DNA from: Prevotella sp.
Lineage (GTDB): Bacteria > Bacteroidota > Bacteroidia > Bacteroidales > Bacteroidaceae
NCBI GenBank assembly: GCA_017538105.1
Contig: JAFYJN010000050.1
Location: 1-64,000, forward strand
Length of the DNA: 64,000 nt
Reading direction: 5' to 3'
Shown here in pieces: positions 43,049 to 51,715 of the stretch; the first letter of the stretch is position 1, and each line of letters opens with the position of its first letter. Both the position numbers and the translations under genes were made by a program. The notes under the pieces are model-generated. The model did not search any database, was not told where the DNA came from, and worked only from the letters and a program-made list of their open reading frames with translations.

Positions 43049-44302
43049 ATGCAAATACTCATTCATCATATCGGTCTGTTGGCAGGTATCCTGCCCATCG
43101 ACAAACAACGGCTCATGGGCGAAGAGATGGCCCACATGGAGACCATCACCGACGCTTTCCTGTTGATTGAAGACGGTAGCATCCGTTGTTTCGGTCCTAT
43201 GCGACAAGCTGACGGCGAGTGGGCCAAGGAGATGCAGGATGCCCTTTGGGACCCCTCCACCGAGGTCATCGACGCCAAGGGAGGTGCCGTCCTGCCAGCA
43301 TGGTGCGACAGCCACACCCACATCGTCTATGCCGGCAGTCGCGAGGGCGAGTTCACCGACAAGATACGCGGTCTGAGTTATGAAGAGATAGCGGCACGGG
43401 GCGGGGGCATCCTCAACTCCGCCGACCTGTTGCACGAGACGAGCGAGGAGATGTTGTATGCCCAAGCCAAACGGCGTCTCGACGACATGGAGCACAGCGG
43501 CACTGGCTGTGTGGAGATCAAGAGCGGCTATGGACTGAACACCGACGATGAGCTGAAGATGTTGCGCGTCATCAAAGAGCTGAAACGCACATCGAAAGTG
43601 AAAATCGTGGCAACGTTCCTCGGTGCCCATGCCGTGGGACGGGCCTACAGAGGACGACAGTCGGAATATGTCGACCTGGTGGTGCGTGAGATGATTCCCG
43701 CCGTGGGACGCGAGGGTCTGGCCGAGTTCATCGACGTGTTCTGCGACCGTGGATTCTTCACGCCCGAAGAGACACGTCGCATCCTCGAGGCAGGTGCCGA
43801 ATGGGGCATGCGCCCGAAGATCCATGCCTGCGAATTGGCCGACTCCGGCGGTGTGAAGGTGGGCGTGGCTATGGGAGCGCTCTCCGTCGACCATCTGGAG
43901 AGCATGTCGGAAGAAGATATCCCGCTGCTGAAAGCCTCGCAGACCATGCCAACGGCATTGCCCGGCACGTCATTTTTCCTGAACATGCCCTATGCCCCAG
44001 TACGAAAGATGGTGGATGCTGGCCTGGGCGTTGCCATCGCCTCAGACAACAACCCCGGCAGCACGCCGTCGGGTAACATGAAATTCGTGGTTTCGTTGGC
44101 TTGCATAAAACAACGGCTGTTGCCCGAGGAAGCCATCAACGCCGCCACCATCAACGGGGCGGCAGCCATGGGGCTGTCCGCTGATTACGGCAGCATCACC
44201 GTGGGGAAGAAAGCCCACTGCTTCATCACCCGTCCTATCCCGTCGTTGGCGTATATACCGTATTCATATACCGAGCCGTTGATAGAGAGGGTGATATTGT
44301 AA
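43049..44302 (+). CDS. hutI: Imidazolonepropionase
   Basis: HutI opens imidazolone propionate to N-formimino-glutamate. The frame is open from 42962 through the repeat array, but ATG 43049 starts the conserved beta strand MQILIHHIGLL and is chosen, giving 417 residues. The amidohydrolase metal site is clear: CDSHTHIVYAGSREGEF (near 80-96), later HAVGRAYRG and KIHACELAD, and the Asp in IASDNNPGSTPSGNMKF (near 335). CVEIKSGYGLNTDDELKML is the HutI signature. It completes the hut set; FtcD handles the product, so no hutG is needed. The order here is ftcD, hutU, hutH, hutI with a repeat element in each gap. Confidence 0.94.
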   Translation: MQILIHHIGLLAGILPIDKQRLMGEEMAHMETITDAFLLIEDGSIRCFGPMRQADGEWAKEMQDALWDPSTEVIDAKGGAVLPAWCDSHTHIVYAGSREGEFTDKIRGLSYEEIAARGGGILNSADLLHETSEEMLYAQAKRRLDDMEHSGTGCVEIKSGYGLNTDDELKMLRVIKELKRTSKVKIVATFLGAHAVGRAYRGRQSEYVDLVVREMIPAVGREGLAEFIDVFCDRGFFTPEETRRILEAGAEWGMRPKIHACELADSGGVKVGVAMGALSVDHLESMSEEDIPLLKASQTMPTALPGTSFFLNMPYAPVRKMVDAGLGVAIASDNNPGSTPSGNMKFVVSLACIKQRLLPEEAINAATINGAAAMGLSADYGSITVGKKAHCFITRPIPSLAYIPYSYTEPLIERVIL

Positions 44303-44518
44303 TGATTTTCACAACCCCGTTGTGGTTTTTCACAACCACCCCGCCCCCTCCTTGCCTGGAGGGGTTGCTTTTCACAACCACCCCGCCCCCTCCTTGCCTA
44401 AGGAGGGGCACCTACCCACCCCAAGCCCCTCCCAACATCGGGAGGGGATGTAACCGCTCCTACCCGTCGCTCATTCATTAAGGTACTGCTCCCTTTTACT
44501 GCCGGTCGCAGTATTATT
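44303..44518. repeat. Cluster of C/G-rich palindromic repeats
   Basis: Two near-identical units TTTTCACAACCACCCCGCCC with CCTCCTTGCCT…GGAGGGG (about 44329-44366 and 44370-44408) are followed by CCCACCCCAAGCCCCTCCC / GGGAGGGG (about 44414-44449). The rest to the vsr stop holds CGGTCGCAGTATTA and nothing else I can name. Confidence 0.7.
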
Positions 44519-45202
44519 TTACGCAACAGAGTTGCGATTTTTTGTGTTCGCTCCGCTCACTCCCCCTCGGGGGAGCAGGTGATGGCTCCTACACCCTCCC
44601 TTGGGGAGGGACGGGGTGGGTGTTAGCAGGAGAGGGGCTTTATCTGTTGGGTGTTTCGGGGATACTCTCCGCTGCCATGTCGGGGGAGGGGGAGTCTTCG
44701 GGAAGGGAGTAATAGGTGGTGTGAGAGGAGAGATTGGGGTGAGAGGAGTGAGAAGTGTGGGAGAAGAGAGAATCGATAGGTCTTGAAGATAGATGCGGTG
44801 GAGGGTGAGTTCCAGTGATTGAAGAGTCTGTTCGTACCGTTTTTTCGTCAGTTCGCATCCCCAGACAGTGATGCTATGCCATCCCATCGCCGCCAGCCGC
44901 TGTTGCACCTCCACATCGCGCTGGCGGTTACGGTTGATTTTCCGTTGCCAGAAATCAGTGTTCGTCTTGGGCAGGCGGAACGCGCCACAGTCATGTCCAT
45001 GCCAGAAACAGCCGTTGACGAAGATACACGTACGGTATTTGCGCAGCACCAAGTCGGGATGACCTGGCAGCCGCGGCGAGTTGAGACGGTAACGGAAGCC
45101 ACAGGCGAAGAGATAACGCCTCACCAACAATTCCGGTTTTGTGTCGCGGCTATGTATGGCCGCCATGATGCGGCTACGCTGTTCTTGGCTAATGCTGTCC
45201 AT
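44519..45202 (-). CDS. vsr: Vsr-type mismatch endonuclease with repeat-coded C-terminal tail
   Basis: Vsr nicks DNA next to T-G mismatches that arise when methylated cytosine loses ammonia. The core (about residues 1-145) has the family motifs RIMAAIHSRDTKPELLVRRYLF, LPGHPDLVLRKYRTCIFVNGCFWHGHDC and WQRKINRNRQRD, then GWHSITVWGCEL. Normal Vsr proteins end about here; this frame goes on for 80 more residues rich in Pro, Thr and Leu. The DNA for that tail is the GTGAGAGGAG array and C/G palindromes at 44560-44770, which seem to have replaced the original end. No cytosine methylase gene is adjacent. It overlaps the end of the symporter gene by 14 bases, so the two are co-transcribed. Confidence 0.85.
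   Translation of the reverse strand: MDSISQEQRSRIMAAIHSRDTKPELLVRRYLFACGFRYRLNSPRLPGHPDLVLRKYRTCIFVNGCFWHGHDCGAFRLPKTNTDFWQRKINRNRQRDVEVQQRLAAMGWHSITVWGCELTKKRYEQTLQSLELTLHRIYLQDLSILSSPTLLTPLTPISPLTPPITPFPKTPPPPTWQRRVSPKHPTDKAPLLLTPTPSLPKGGCRSHHLLPRGGVSGANTKNRNSVA
44522..44543 (+). terminator. Terminator-like hairpin
   Basis: CGCAAC-aga-GTTGCG followed by ATTTTTT. It would end rightward transcription from hutI and lies inside the last codons of the vsr frame. Confidence 0.65.
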
Positions 45203-46619
45203 GACCTATCGATTTGGAGAGGAACAATCCCATGAAAGTGAGCAAGCCATTGAGCATCAACAGTTCGTAACCGAAGCGGTAGCCCGTTAGATGCGTGGTG
45301 AGTTGGTCTATGGCAAAGCAGATGAGCGGCGAGGCCACGGCGATATACGGCACGAGGCGGTCGTTGACCCCGCGGTGGGTGAACAGCGAGAAGGCGAACA
45401 GTCCGAGCAACGGCCCATAGGTATATCCACAGAGCACATAGATGGCATCGATGATGCTCGACGAGTTGACCACACGGAACAAGAGGATGAAAAACACGAA
45501 CACCACCGCCATGACGATGTGAACACGTCGACGCAACCGTTCGTCGGCCGGTTTTTTCCGTATATCGACACAGAACGATGTCGTCATCGCCGTGAGCGCC
45601 GAGTCGGCCGACGAGAACGACGCCGCCACGATGCCAATGGTGAAGAAGATGACGACCGCCGTCCCCAAGCGTCCCGATGCCGCGAACATCGGCAATAGGT
45701 CATCGCCGGCGGCAGGAAGGGCCAGTCCCTGTTTCCCCGCCAGCATCACCAGCAGCACGCCGAGGAAGAGGAAGAGCAGGTTGGCCGGCACGAAGGCGAA
45801 GCCATAGGAGCACATGTCTTTCTGCGCCTCGCGCAATGTCTTGCACGTCAGGTTCTTCTGCATCATGTCCTGGTCGAGACCCGTCATGACGATGACGATG
45901 AAGACACCACTGAGGAACTGTTTCCAGAAATTCTGTCGCGACAGCCAGTCGTCGAACACGAAGATACGGCTGTGGTCATCCGCCGCCACGGCCTGTATGG
46001 CCTCGCCCACGTTCATATTGAGCGCCCCAGCCACATGAATGATGATGAGCACAAGGGCCGTGAACATACAGGTGGTCTGGATAGTGTCTGTCCACACCAG
46101 CGTCTTGATGCCTCCCCTACGTGTGTAGAGCCAGATGAGGGCCACCATGACCACCACGGTGAGCGGGAAAGGCACCCCCACCCCATCGAGCACGAACCGT
46201 TGGAGGATGATACACACCACATAGAAACGTGCCGCAGCCCCTGTCATCTTCGACAACAGGAAGAACGATGCCCCCGTGGTGTAAGCCCTTGGTCCGAGCC
46301 GTCTGTCGAGGTAGGAATAGATGGTGGTAAGGTTATAGCGGTAGTAGATAGGCAGGAGGATAAACGCCACAGCGAAATAGCCAAGGATAAAACCCAAGCA
46401 TGTCTGCATATACGTCATGTTGATGCCCGTGACCATGCCTGGAACGCTGACGAAGGTGACTCCCGAGATGGAAGCGCCCACCATGCCGAAAGCCACCATA
46501 TACCATGGCGACCGACGGTTGCCACGGAAGAACGTGTCGTTGTCGGAACGTCGTGTCGTGATGCGGCTGAAGAGCAACAACACGGCAAAATAAGCCAATA
46601 TGGTGACAATTATTATCAT
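45189..46619 (-). CDS. Sodium:solute symporter family transporter
   Basis: This 476-residue inner-membrane carrier has about twelve or thirteen hydrophobic helices. The SSS-family regions are visible: GNRRSPWYMVAFGMVGASISGVTFVSVPGMV in helices 1-2, YYRYNLTTIYSYLDRRLGPRAYTTGASFF in helices 2-3, GGIKTLVWTDTIQTTCMF in helices 5-6, and TVVIFFTIGIVAASFSSADSALTAMTTSF near helix 8-9, whose Ser/Ala residues line the second sodium site in this family. The substrate cannot be told. Its place next to the hut genes allows histidine or urocanate as a guess, but it is on the other strand. A -7 box on the minus strand at 46635-46628 lies 16 bases before the start. Confidence 0.88.
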   Translation of the reverse strand: MIIIVTILAYFAVLLLFSRITTRRSDNDTFFRGNRRSPWYMVAFGMVGASISGVTFVSVPGMVTGINMTYMQTCLGFILGYFAVAFILLPIYYRYNLTTIYSYLDRRLGPRAYTTGASFFLLSKMTGAAARFYVVCIILQRFVLDGVGVPFPLTVVVMVALIWLYTRRGGIKTLVWTDTIQTTCMFTALVLIIIHVAGALNMNVGEAIQAVAADDHSRIFVFDDWLSRQNFWKQFLSGVFIVIVMTGLDQDMMQKNLTCKTLREAQKDMCSYGFAFVPANLLFLFLGVLLVMLAGKQGLALPAAGDDLLPMFAASGRLGTAVVIFFTIGIVAASFSSADSALTAMTTSFCVDIRKKPADERLRRRVHIVMAVVFVFFILLFRVVNSSSIIDAIYVLCGYTYGPLLGLFAFSLFTHRGVNDRLVPYIAVASPLICFAIDQLTTHLTGYRFGYELLMLNGLLTFMGLFLSKSIGHGQH

Positions 46620-46627
46620 TTAATATG

Positions 46628-46635
46628 CAAAAGTA
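46628..46635 (-). promoter_or_regulatory. -7 promoter box of the symporter-vsr unit
   Basis: On the minus strand TACTTTTG followed by CAT lies just before the symporter ATG at 46619, giving a leader of only a few bases. Confidence 0.7.
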
Positions 46636-46668
46636 GTACATTTATTTTGTATTACCCCCATTTTTGCT

Positions 46669-46676
46669 TACTTTTG
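46669..46676 (+). promoter_or_regulatory. Possible -7 box for the TrpB2 gene
   Basis: TACTTTTG on the plus strand, about 120 bases before the ATG at 46798. The RNA would begin just before the repeat element that follows. Confidence 0.55.
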
Positions 46677-46689
46677 TGCCCAAAATAAA

Positions 46690-46797
46690 GGGGCAAGGGG
46701 CAAGGAGCAAGAGAATAGCCTGAGGAGTTTTTTAGGGAGTAATAGGAGAACTCAATAACTTATAAACTCAATAACTTATAAACTTATATACTCACTT
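46690..46797. repeat. GGGGCAAGGAGCAA array, GAGAATA boundary, and AACTCAATAACTTATA tandem repeat
   Basis: Four seven-base GCAAGG-type units end in GAGAATA (46711-46717) followed by GCCTGAGGAG. Then TTTTTTAGGGAGTAATAGGAG and two and a half copies of AACTCAATAACTTATAA run to the ATG of the next gene. Confidence 0.75.
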
Positions 46798-48144
46798 ATG
46801 ACCAAGCAGAAAAAGTACATTTTACAGGAGAACGAAATTCCCACACAGTGGTACAACATCCAGGCCGACATGGTGAACAAACCCATGCCGCCTATCCATC
46901 CCGCCACCAAAGAACCTTTGAAGGTGGAAGATCTGGCACATATCTTCCCCTTGGAGTGCTGTAAACAAGAGTTAGACCAAGAGCACGCCTGGATAGACAT
47001 CCCCGAGGACGTGCTAGAGAAATACAAGTACTATCGTGCCACGCCGCTCGTGCGTGCCTATGCCTTGGAGGAAGCCCTCGGCACTCCCGCCCATATCTAT
47101 TTCAAGAATGAGAGCACCAACCCACTTGGTTCGCACAAAATCAACTCTGTCCTGCCCCAATGCTACTATGCCAAGCAGGAAGGAACGAGCAACGTGACCA
47201 CCGAGACCGGTGCCGGCCAATGGGGAGCCGCCTTGAGCTACGCCGCCCGTGTCTACGGATTGGAATGTGCCGTCTACCAGGTGAAGATTAGTATGCGGCA
47301 GAAGCCCTACCGCAGCAGTATCATGCGCACCTTCGGTGCCACGGTGGAAGGGTCACCATCGATGTCGACCCGTGCCGGCAAGGACATCATCACCAACGAC
47401 CCCAACCATCAAGGCTCGTTGGGCACCGCCATCTCCGAAGCTGTGGAGTTGGCCACCACCACTCCCAACTGCAAATACACCCTCGGCTCGGTGCTCAACC
47501 ACGTGGGTCTGCACCAGACCATCATCGGCTTGGAGGCTGAGAAGCAGATGGCCATGGCCGGTGAATATCCCGACATGGTGATTGCCTGTTTCGGTGGCGG
47601 CAGCAACTTCGGCGGTATCGCCTTCCCCTTCATGCGTCACAATATCCTCGACGGCAAGACCACCGAGTTCATCGCCGCAGAGCCCAACAGCTGTCCGAAG
47701 CTCACCCGTGGCGAGTTCCGCTATGACTTCGGCGACGAGGCCGGTTATACACCCTTGCTGCCCATGTACACGCTGGGCCATAACTTCAAGCCCGCCAACA
47801 TCCATGCCGGTGGTCTGCGCTACCATGGTGCCGGAGTCATCGTGTCGCAGCTGATCAAAGACGGTCTGATGCGCGGCGTTGACATCCCCCAATTGGAGTC
47901 GTTCGATGCCGGTGTGCTCTTTGCCCGCACCGAGGGAATCATCCCCGCACCGGAGAGTAGCCACGCCATCGCCGCCACCATCCGTGAAGCCCTAAAATGC
48001 AAGGAGACAGGCGAAGAGAAAGTCATCCTCTTCAACCTGAGCGGTCACGGACTGATTGACATGACGGCCTACGACAGCTTCCTCAGTGGCGACCTGCGCA
48101 ACTACGAACTTACTGACGAGGAAATTAAGAAGAATTTGGGGTAA
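46798..48144 (+). CDS. TrpB2-like PLP-dependent enzyme (tryptophan synthase beta homologue)
   Basis: This 448-residue cytosolic PLP enzyme belongs to the longer TrpB2 class. The N-terminal extra part (WYNIQADMVNKPMPPIHP, then PLKVEDLAHIFPLE) is typical of that class. The PLP lysine is in NPLGSHKINSVLPQ (near 115), followed by TETGAGQWGAALSYA. The phosphate-binding glycine run is CFGGGSNFGGIAFPF (near 262). The C-terminal NLSGHGLIDMTAYD matches TrpB. No trpA or other trp gene is nearby, so it probably salvages indole with serine or acts on a related substrate; that is inferred. It has its own likely promoter, and the bidirectional terminator at 48233 follows. Confidence 0.9.
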   Translation: MTKQKKYILQENEIPTQWYNIQADMVNKPMPPIHPATKEPLKVEDLAHIFPLECCKQELDQEHAWIDIPEDVLEKYKYYRATPLVRAYALEEALGTPAHIYFKNESTNPLGSHKINSVLPQCYYAKQEGTSNVTTETGAGQWGAALSYAARVYGLECAVYQVKISMRQKPYRSSIMRTFGATVEGSPSMSTRAGKDIITNDPNHQGSLGTAISEAVELATTTPNCKYTLGSVLNHVGLHQTIIGLEAEKQMAMAGEYPDMVIACFGGGSNFGGIAFPFMRHNILDGKTTEFIAAEPNSCPKLTRGEFRYDFGDEAGYTPLLPMYTLGHNFKPANIHAGGLRYHGAGVIVSQLIKDGLMRGVDIPQLESFDAGVLFARTEGIIPAPESSHAIAATIREALKCKETGEEKVILFNLSGHGLIDMTAYDSFLSGDLRNYELTDEEIKKNLG

Positions 48145-48146
48145 TA

Positions 48147-48215
48147 CCTCCCCCCTGAAAACCTCCCCCCAACCCCCTCCCAAGGAGGGGGAGTCTAAAA
48201 AGGAAGGGGGGGCAT
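48147..48215. repeat. C/G-rich palindromic repeats
   Basis: CCTCCCCCC units and CCCCCTCCC / GGAGGGGG (about 48171-48191), then GGAAGGGGGGG. Same family as at 5021. Confidence 0.7.
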
Positions 48216-48232
48216 AAGGAAGGGGAATTGAA

Positions 48233-48272
48233 AAATCCGGAAAGGACGACGATGGTCGTCCCTTCCGGATTT
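48233..48272. terminator. Bidirectional terminator between converging genes
   Basis: An 18-bp stem AAATCCGGAAAGGACGAC / GTCGTCCCTTCCGGATTT (one G-T pair) with loop GATG. It can end both the TrpB2 gene (plus) and mfd (minus). Confidence 0.9.
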
Positions 48273-48298
48273 ATAGGTTTTTCTGCATTTGGTTCTTG

Positions 48299-51200
48299 CT
48301 ATTCCTGATTTCCCTTGTCTATCTGTCGAAGGGTGAATACCGCCTCGCCCACGGTGGTGATATCGTTGACGACCATTGAGCGGTGTCCGTTCACCTCTTT
48401 CATCTTGCAGCGCCGTTGATTGTCGACAGCGAAATGGAGCACTTTGCCAAACTGTTCGCCGTGGTAGTAGGGACTGTCGGAGCGGCTCACGAACTGCATC
48501 TGCATGCGTTGGTTTTTGAGGATGATTTTCTCACACCCCAGCCGTCGACCGATACGTCGGAGCGGCACCACCTGCATCAACTCTTCCCCCTGATGGGGCA
48601 CTGGTCCGAAGCGGTCCTCCAGTCGTTTGCGGTACGCGTCCAGGTCGGCGTCGCTGACGATATTGTCGAGCTCGCGATAAAGGAGCATGCGCTCACTGCT
48701 TCCCGGCACATAGGTATCGGGGAAGAACATCTCCATGTCGCTCTCCAGGGCACAGTCATCGACGAAGCCCTCGCCTGTCACCTGTCGTCCCGCCTCTATA
48801 TCCTCGGCATAGAGGTCGCTGAACTCCTCGTTTTTCAGTTCGGTGACCGCCTGTGAGAGGATTTTCTGGTATGTCTCATAGCCCAGGTCTTCCATGAACC
48901 CGCTCTGCTCCGCCCCCAGCAGGTTGCCCGCGCCGCGTATATCAAGGTCTTGCATGGCCAGGTTGAATCCGCTTCCCAGTTCCGAGAATGTCTCCAGCGC
49001 CTCCAGCCGTCGCCTCGCCTCCGGTGGGAGCAACGACTTGGGCGGAGCCAGCAGATAACAGAACGCCTTGCGGTTGGAGCGTCCCACACGTCCGCGCATC
49101 TGGTGTAGGTCTGACAGTCCGAAACGGTGAGCGTCGTTGATGATGATGGTGTTGGCGTTGGGAATGTCGACCCCGTTTTCCACGATGGTTGTCGACAGTA
49201 GCACGTCGTAGTCGTAGTTGATGAAACCCATGATGACATCCTCCAACTCCTCCGGTTTCATCCTTCCATGGCCGATGGCCACCCGCGCGTCGGGCACATG
49301 TTTGTTGATGAGGCGCGCTATCTCCTCGAGGTTGGAGATACGGTCGTTGACGAAGAACACCTGTCCGTTACGGCTTAGCTCAAAGCCTATGGCGTCGGCG
49401 ATGACCTCATGGTTGAAGGTGGCCAGTTCGGTGTGTATGGGATAGCGGTTGGGCGGCGGCGTACGTATGATGCTCATGTCGCGCGCCCCCATGAGTGAGA
49501 ACTGCAAGGTGCGGGGTATGGGGGTCGCCGACATGGTGAGCGTGTCGATGTTCGTCTTCATCTGCCGTATCTTCTCCTTCGTGGCCACGCCGAATTTCTG
49601 TTCCTCGTCGATGATGAGCAGTCCGATGTCTTTCCATTTCACCGTCTTTCCGATGAGTTTATGCGTGCCGATGAGGATATCTATCTTTCCCTCCGCCAGG
49701 TCGGCGAGGATCTCCTTTGTCTTTTTCGTGCTGCGCGCCCTCGACAGGTATTCCACGCGCACGGGCAGGTCGCGCAAGCGTTCCGAGAAGGTCTGGTAAT
49801 GCTGGAACGCCAGCACCGTGGTGGGCACGAGCACCGCCACCTGTTTGGAGTCGCATGCCGCCTTGAACGCCGCGCGTATGGCCACCTCCGTCTTGCCGAA
49901 GCCCACGTCGCCGCACACCAGGCGGTCCATGGGCCGTGCCTGCTGCATATCGTTTTTCACCTCGTTGGTGGCCCTGAGCTGGTCGGGCGTATCCTCGTAG
50001 AGGAAGCTCGCCTCCAGCTCATGCTGCAAATAATTGTCGGGCGAGAAGGCGAATCCCTTCTCGTTGCGTCGCCGCGCGTAGAGTCGGATGAGGTCGCGTG
50101 CGATGTCCTTGATGCGTTTCTTCGTCCGCTCTTTCATCCGTTCCCACGCCCCCGTTCCTATGGTGCTCAGTCGTGGCGGCTCTCCCGTGTCGCTTCGCCG
50201 GTACTTGGAGATTTTGTAGAGCGAGTGGATGGACACATCGACCATGTCGCCACGTTGGTAGACGATGCGTATCATCTCCTGGTAGCTGTCGCCCGATGGC
50301 ACGCGCACCAGTCCCGCGAACTTGCCGATGCCGAAGTCCACATGCACGATGAAGTCGCCAGGCTCCATCTCCTGTATCTCCTTCATCGTAAGGGCCATCT
50401 TGCCCACGCGCGCCGCGTCCGACTTCAGGTTGTACTTATGGAAACGGTCGAATATCTGGTGGTCGGTGAAGAAGCACGCCTTCAGGTCGTGGTCGACGAA
50501 GCCCTCGTGCAGCGTATGGTCGACAGCCGTGAAAGGCAATGCCGATGGAGCCTCCTCGCTATCGTCGGTCGATTGGTTGAAGATGTCGCGCAGTCGCTGT
50601 ATCTGTTTGGCGCTGTCGGCGAGGATATACAACCGGTAGTCTTTTCCGAGATAGTCGTTGAGTGTCTGTGTGAGCAGCGGCAGGTTCTTGTGGAACAGCG
50701 GCTGTGGACTGACATGAAACTCCACCACCGCGTCGGGAGCCACTTTGGGACGGGTGCCGAAGGTGACCCATCGGAAACGTTCCGTCGCCTCGGCGAAAGC
50801 CGTGCCGCTGAGCAGCGCATGTTCGCGTTGCATCTCCATGGCTATCTGCCGCCGTTCCATCTCCGTGGCCATCTCCATACGTTCCGCCATGGCCTGGTTG
50901 GAGAATCCCTCGTCGTAAATCTGTGCGATGGTGTCGCGCACATAGGCATAGTCGTGCATGACCAGCAACGCCCCGTCGGGCAGGAAGTCGAAGAGTGGTA
51001 TGCGCCGTTCCGCCATGTCTGTCAGCTCCGGCACGATGTCTACCCGTTCCTTCTGTTCCTTCGACAGCTGATCCTGCACCTCGAACGAGCGTATGGTGTC
51101 TATCTCGTCGTCGAAGAAATCGATGCGGAAGGGCAGTTCGCCACTGAAGGAATATACGTCGAGGATGCTGCCGCGTATGGCGAACTGTCCCGGCTCATAC

Positions 51201-51715
51201 ACATAGTCCTGTTCATGGAATCCCAGCTGCAGGAGATGTTTCCGCAGCTTGTTCATGTCCACCACGTCGCCTTTGTGAAGCGAGATGACCTTCTCGTCGA
51301 GTTGCCGTTTCGACACCACCAGCTCGGCCACCGCCTCGGGATGGGTCACCACGAGCAATGGCGTTGGTGCCCCTTTTGCCGTCAGGCGCGTGAGCACCTC
51401 GGTACGCAGTATCTCGTTGGCAGCATCGCGCTGCCCATATTTCACCGCCCTACGGTACGACGAAGGGAAGAAGAGCACCTCGTATGCCTTCGTCTGTTCA
51501 ATGTCGTGGTAGAAATAGCCCGCCTCATCGGCATCCTGGAGGATGAAGAGCACCACCGGCTGCCGTTTCATCACCGTCGGCAGCACCACGGGTGTCGCCG
51601 ACGCCATCAGTCCTTCGGCGTGGATACGTCGAAGCTTTCGGTCGTCGATCATCTTGGCCAATGCCTTTCCCGTTGGCGACTGGCCATATAATTGAAGAAG
51701 TTCGTTGATTTTCAT
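48299..51715 (-). CDS. mfd: Transcription-repair coupling factor
   Basis: Mfd pushes stalled RNA polymerase off damaged DNA and brings in UvrA. The frame could start at 51760, but ATG 51715 (MKINELLQLYGQSP) overlaps the stop of the upstream gene as ATGA and is chosen, giving 1138 residues. Domains: a UvrB-like N-terminal part (about 1-400, VLFILQDADEAGYFYHDIEQ), the polymerase-binding RID/CarD domain (EPGDFIVHVDFGIGKFAGL near 445), then the RecG-like translocase with Walker A GDVGFGKTEVAIRAAF (near 605), IIDEEQKFGV (near 700), SATPIPRTLQFSLMG and QMRGRVGRSNRKAFCYLL. The C-terminal TRCF domain follows (SGFMEDLGYETYQKIL and beyond). It is the last gene of a minus-strand run and ends at the terminator at 48233. 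Confidence 0.96.
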   Translation of the reverse strand: MKINELLQLYGQSPTGKALAKMIDDRKLRRIHAEGLMASATPVVLPTVMKRQPVVLFILQDADEAGYFYHDIEQTKAYEVLFFPSSYRRAVKYGQRDAANEILRTEVLTRLTAKGAPTPLLVVTHPEAVAELVVSKRQLDEKVISLHKGDVVDMNKLRKHLLQLGFHEQDYVYEPGQFAIRGSILDVYSFSGELPFRIDFFDDEIDTIRSFEVQDQLSKEQKERVDIVPELTDMAERRIPLFDFLPDGALLVMHDYAYVRDTIAQIYDEGFSNQAMAERMEMATEMERRQIAMEMQREHALLSGTAFAEATERFRWVTFGTRPKVAPDAVVEFHVSPQPLFHKNLPLLTQTLNDYLGKDYRLYILADSAKQIQRLRDIFNQSTDDSEEAPSALPFTAVDHTLHEGFVDHDLKACFFTDHQIFDRFHKYNLKSDAARVGKMALTMKEIQEMEPGDFIVHVDFGIGKFAGLVRVPSGDSYQEMIRIVYQRGDMVDVSIHSLYKISKYRRSDTGEPPRLSTIGTGAWERMKERTKKRIKDIARDLIRLYARRRNEKGFAFSPDNYLQHELEASFLYEDTPDQLRATNEVKNDMQQARPMDRLVCGDVGFGKTEVAIRAAFKAACDSKQVAVLVPTTVLAFQHYQTFSERLRDLPVRVEYLSRARSTKKTKEILADLAEGKIDILIGTHKLIGKTVKWKDIGLLIIDEEQKFGVATKEKIRQMKTNIDTLTMSATPIPRTLQFSLMGARDMSIIRTPPPNRYPIHTELATFNHEVIADAIGFELSRNGQVFFVNDRISNLEEIARLINKHVPDARVAIGHGRMKPEELEDVIMGFINYDYDVLLSTTIVENGVDIPNANTIIINDAHRFGLSDLHQMRGRVGRSNRKAFCYLLAPPKSLLPPEARRRLEALETFSELGSGFNLAMQDLDIRGAGNLLGAEQSGFMEDLGYETYQKILSQAVTELKNEEFSDLYAEDIEAGRQVTGEGFVDDCALESDMEMFFPDTYVPGSSERMLLYRELDNIVSDADLDAYRKRLEDRFGPVPHQGEELMQVVPLRRIGRRLGCEKIILKNQRMQMQFVSRSDSPYYHGEQFGKVLHFAVDNQRRCKMKEVNGHRSMVVNDITTVGEAVFTLRQIDKGNQE

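Noticed and set aside
44522-44543. Terminator as proof that the vsr frame cannot be real to its end
   Set aside because: The hairpin points to the plus strand and does not stop minus-strand translation. The tail is odd but open, so the frame is kept to its stop.
49661-51691. 676-codon open frame on the plus strand opposite mfd
   Set aside because: It lies wholly within mfd, has no known motif and the His/Arg/Val-rich make-up of an antisense shadow.
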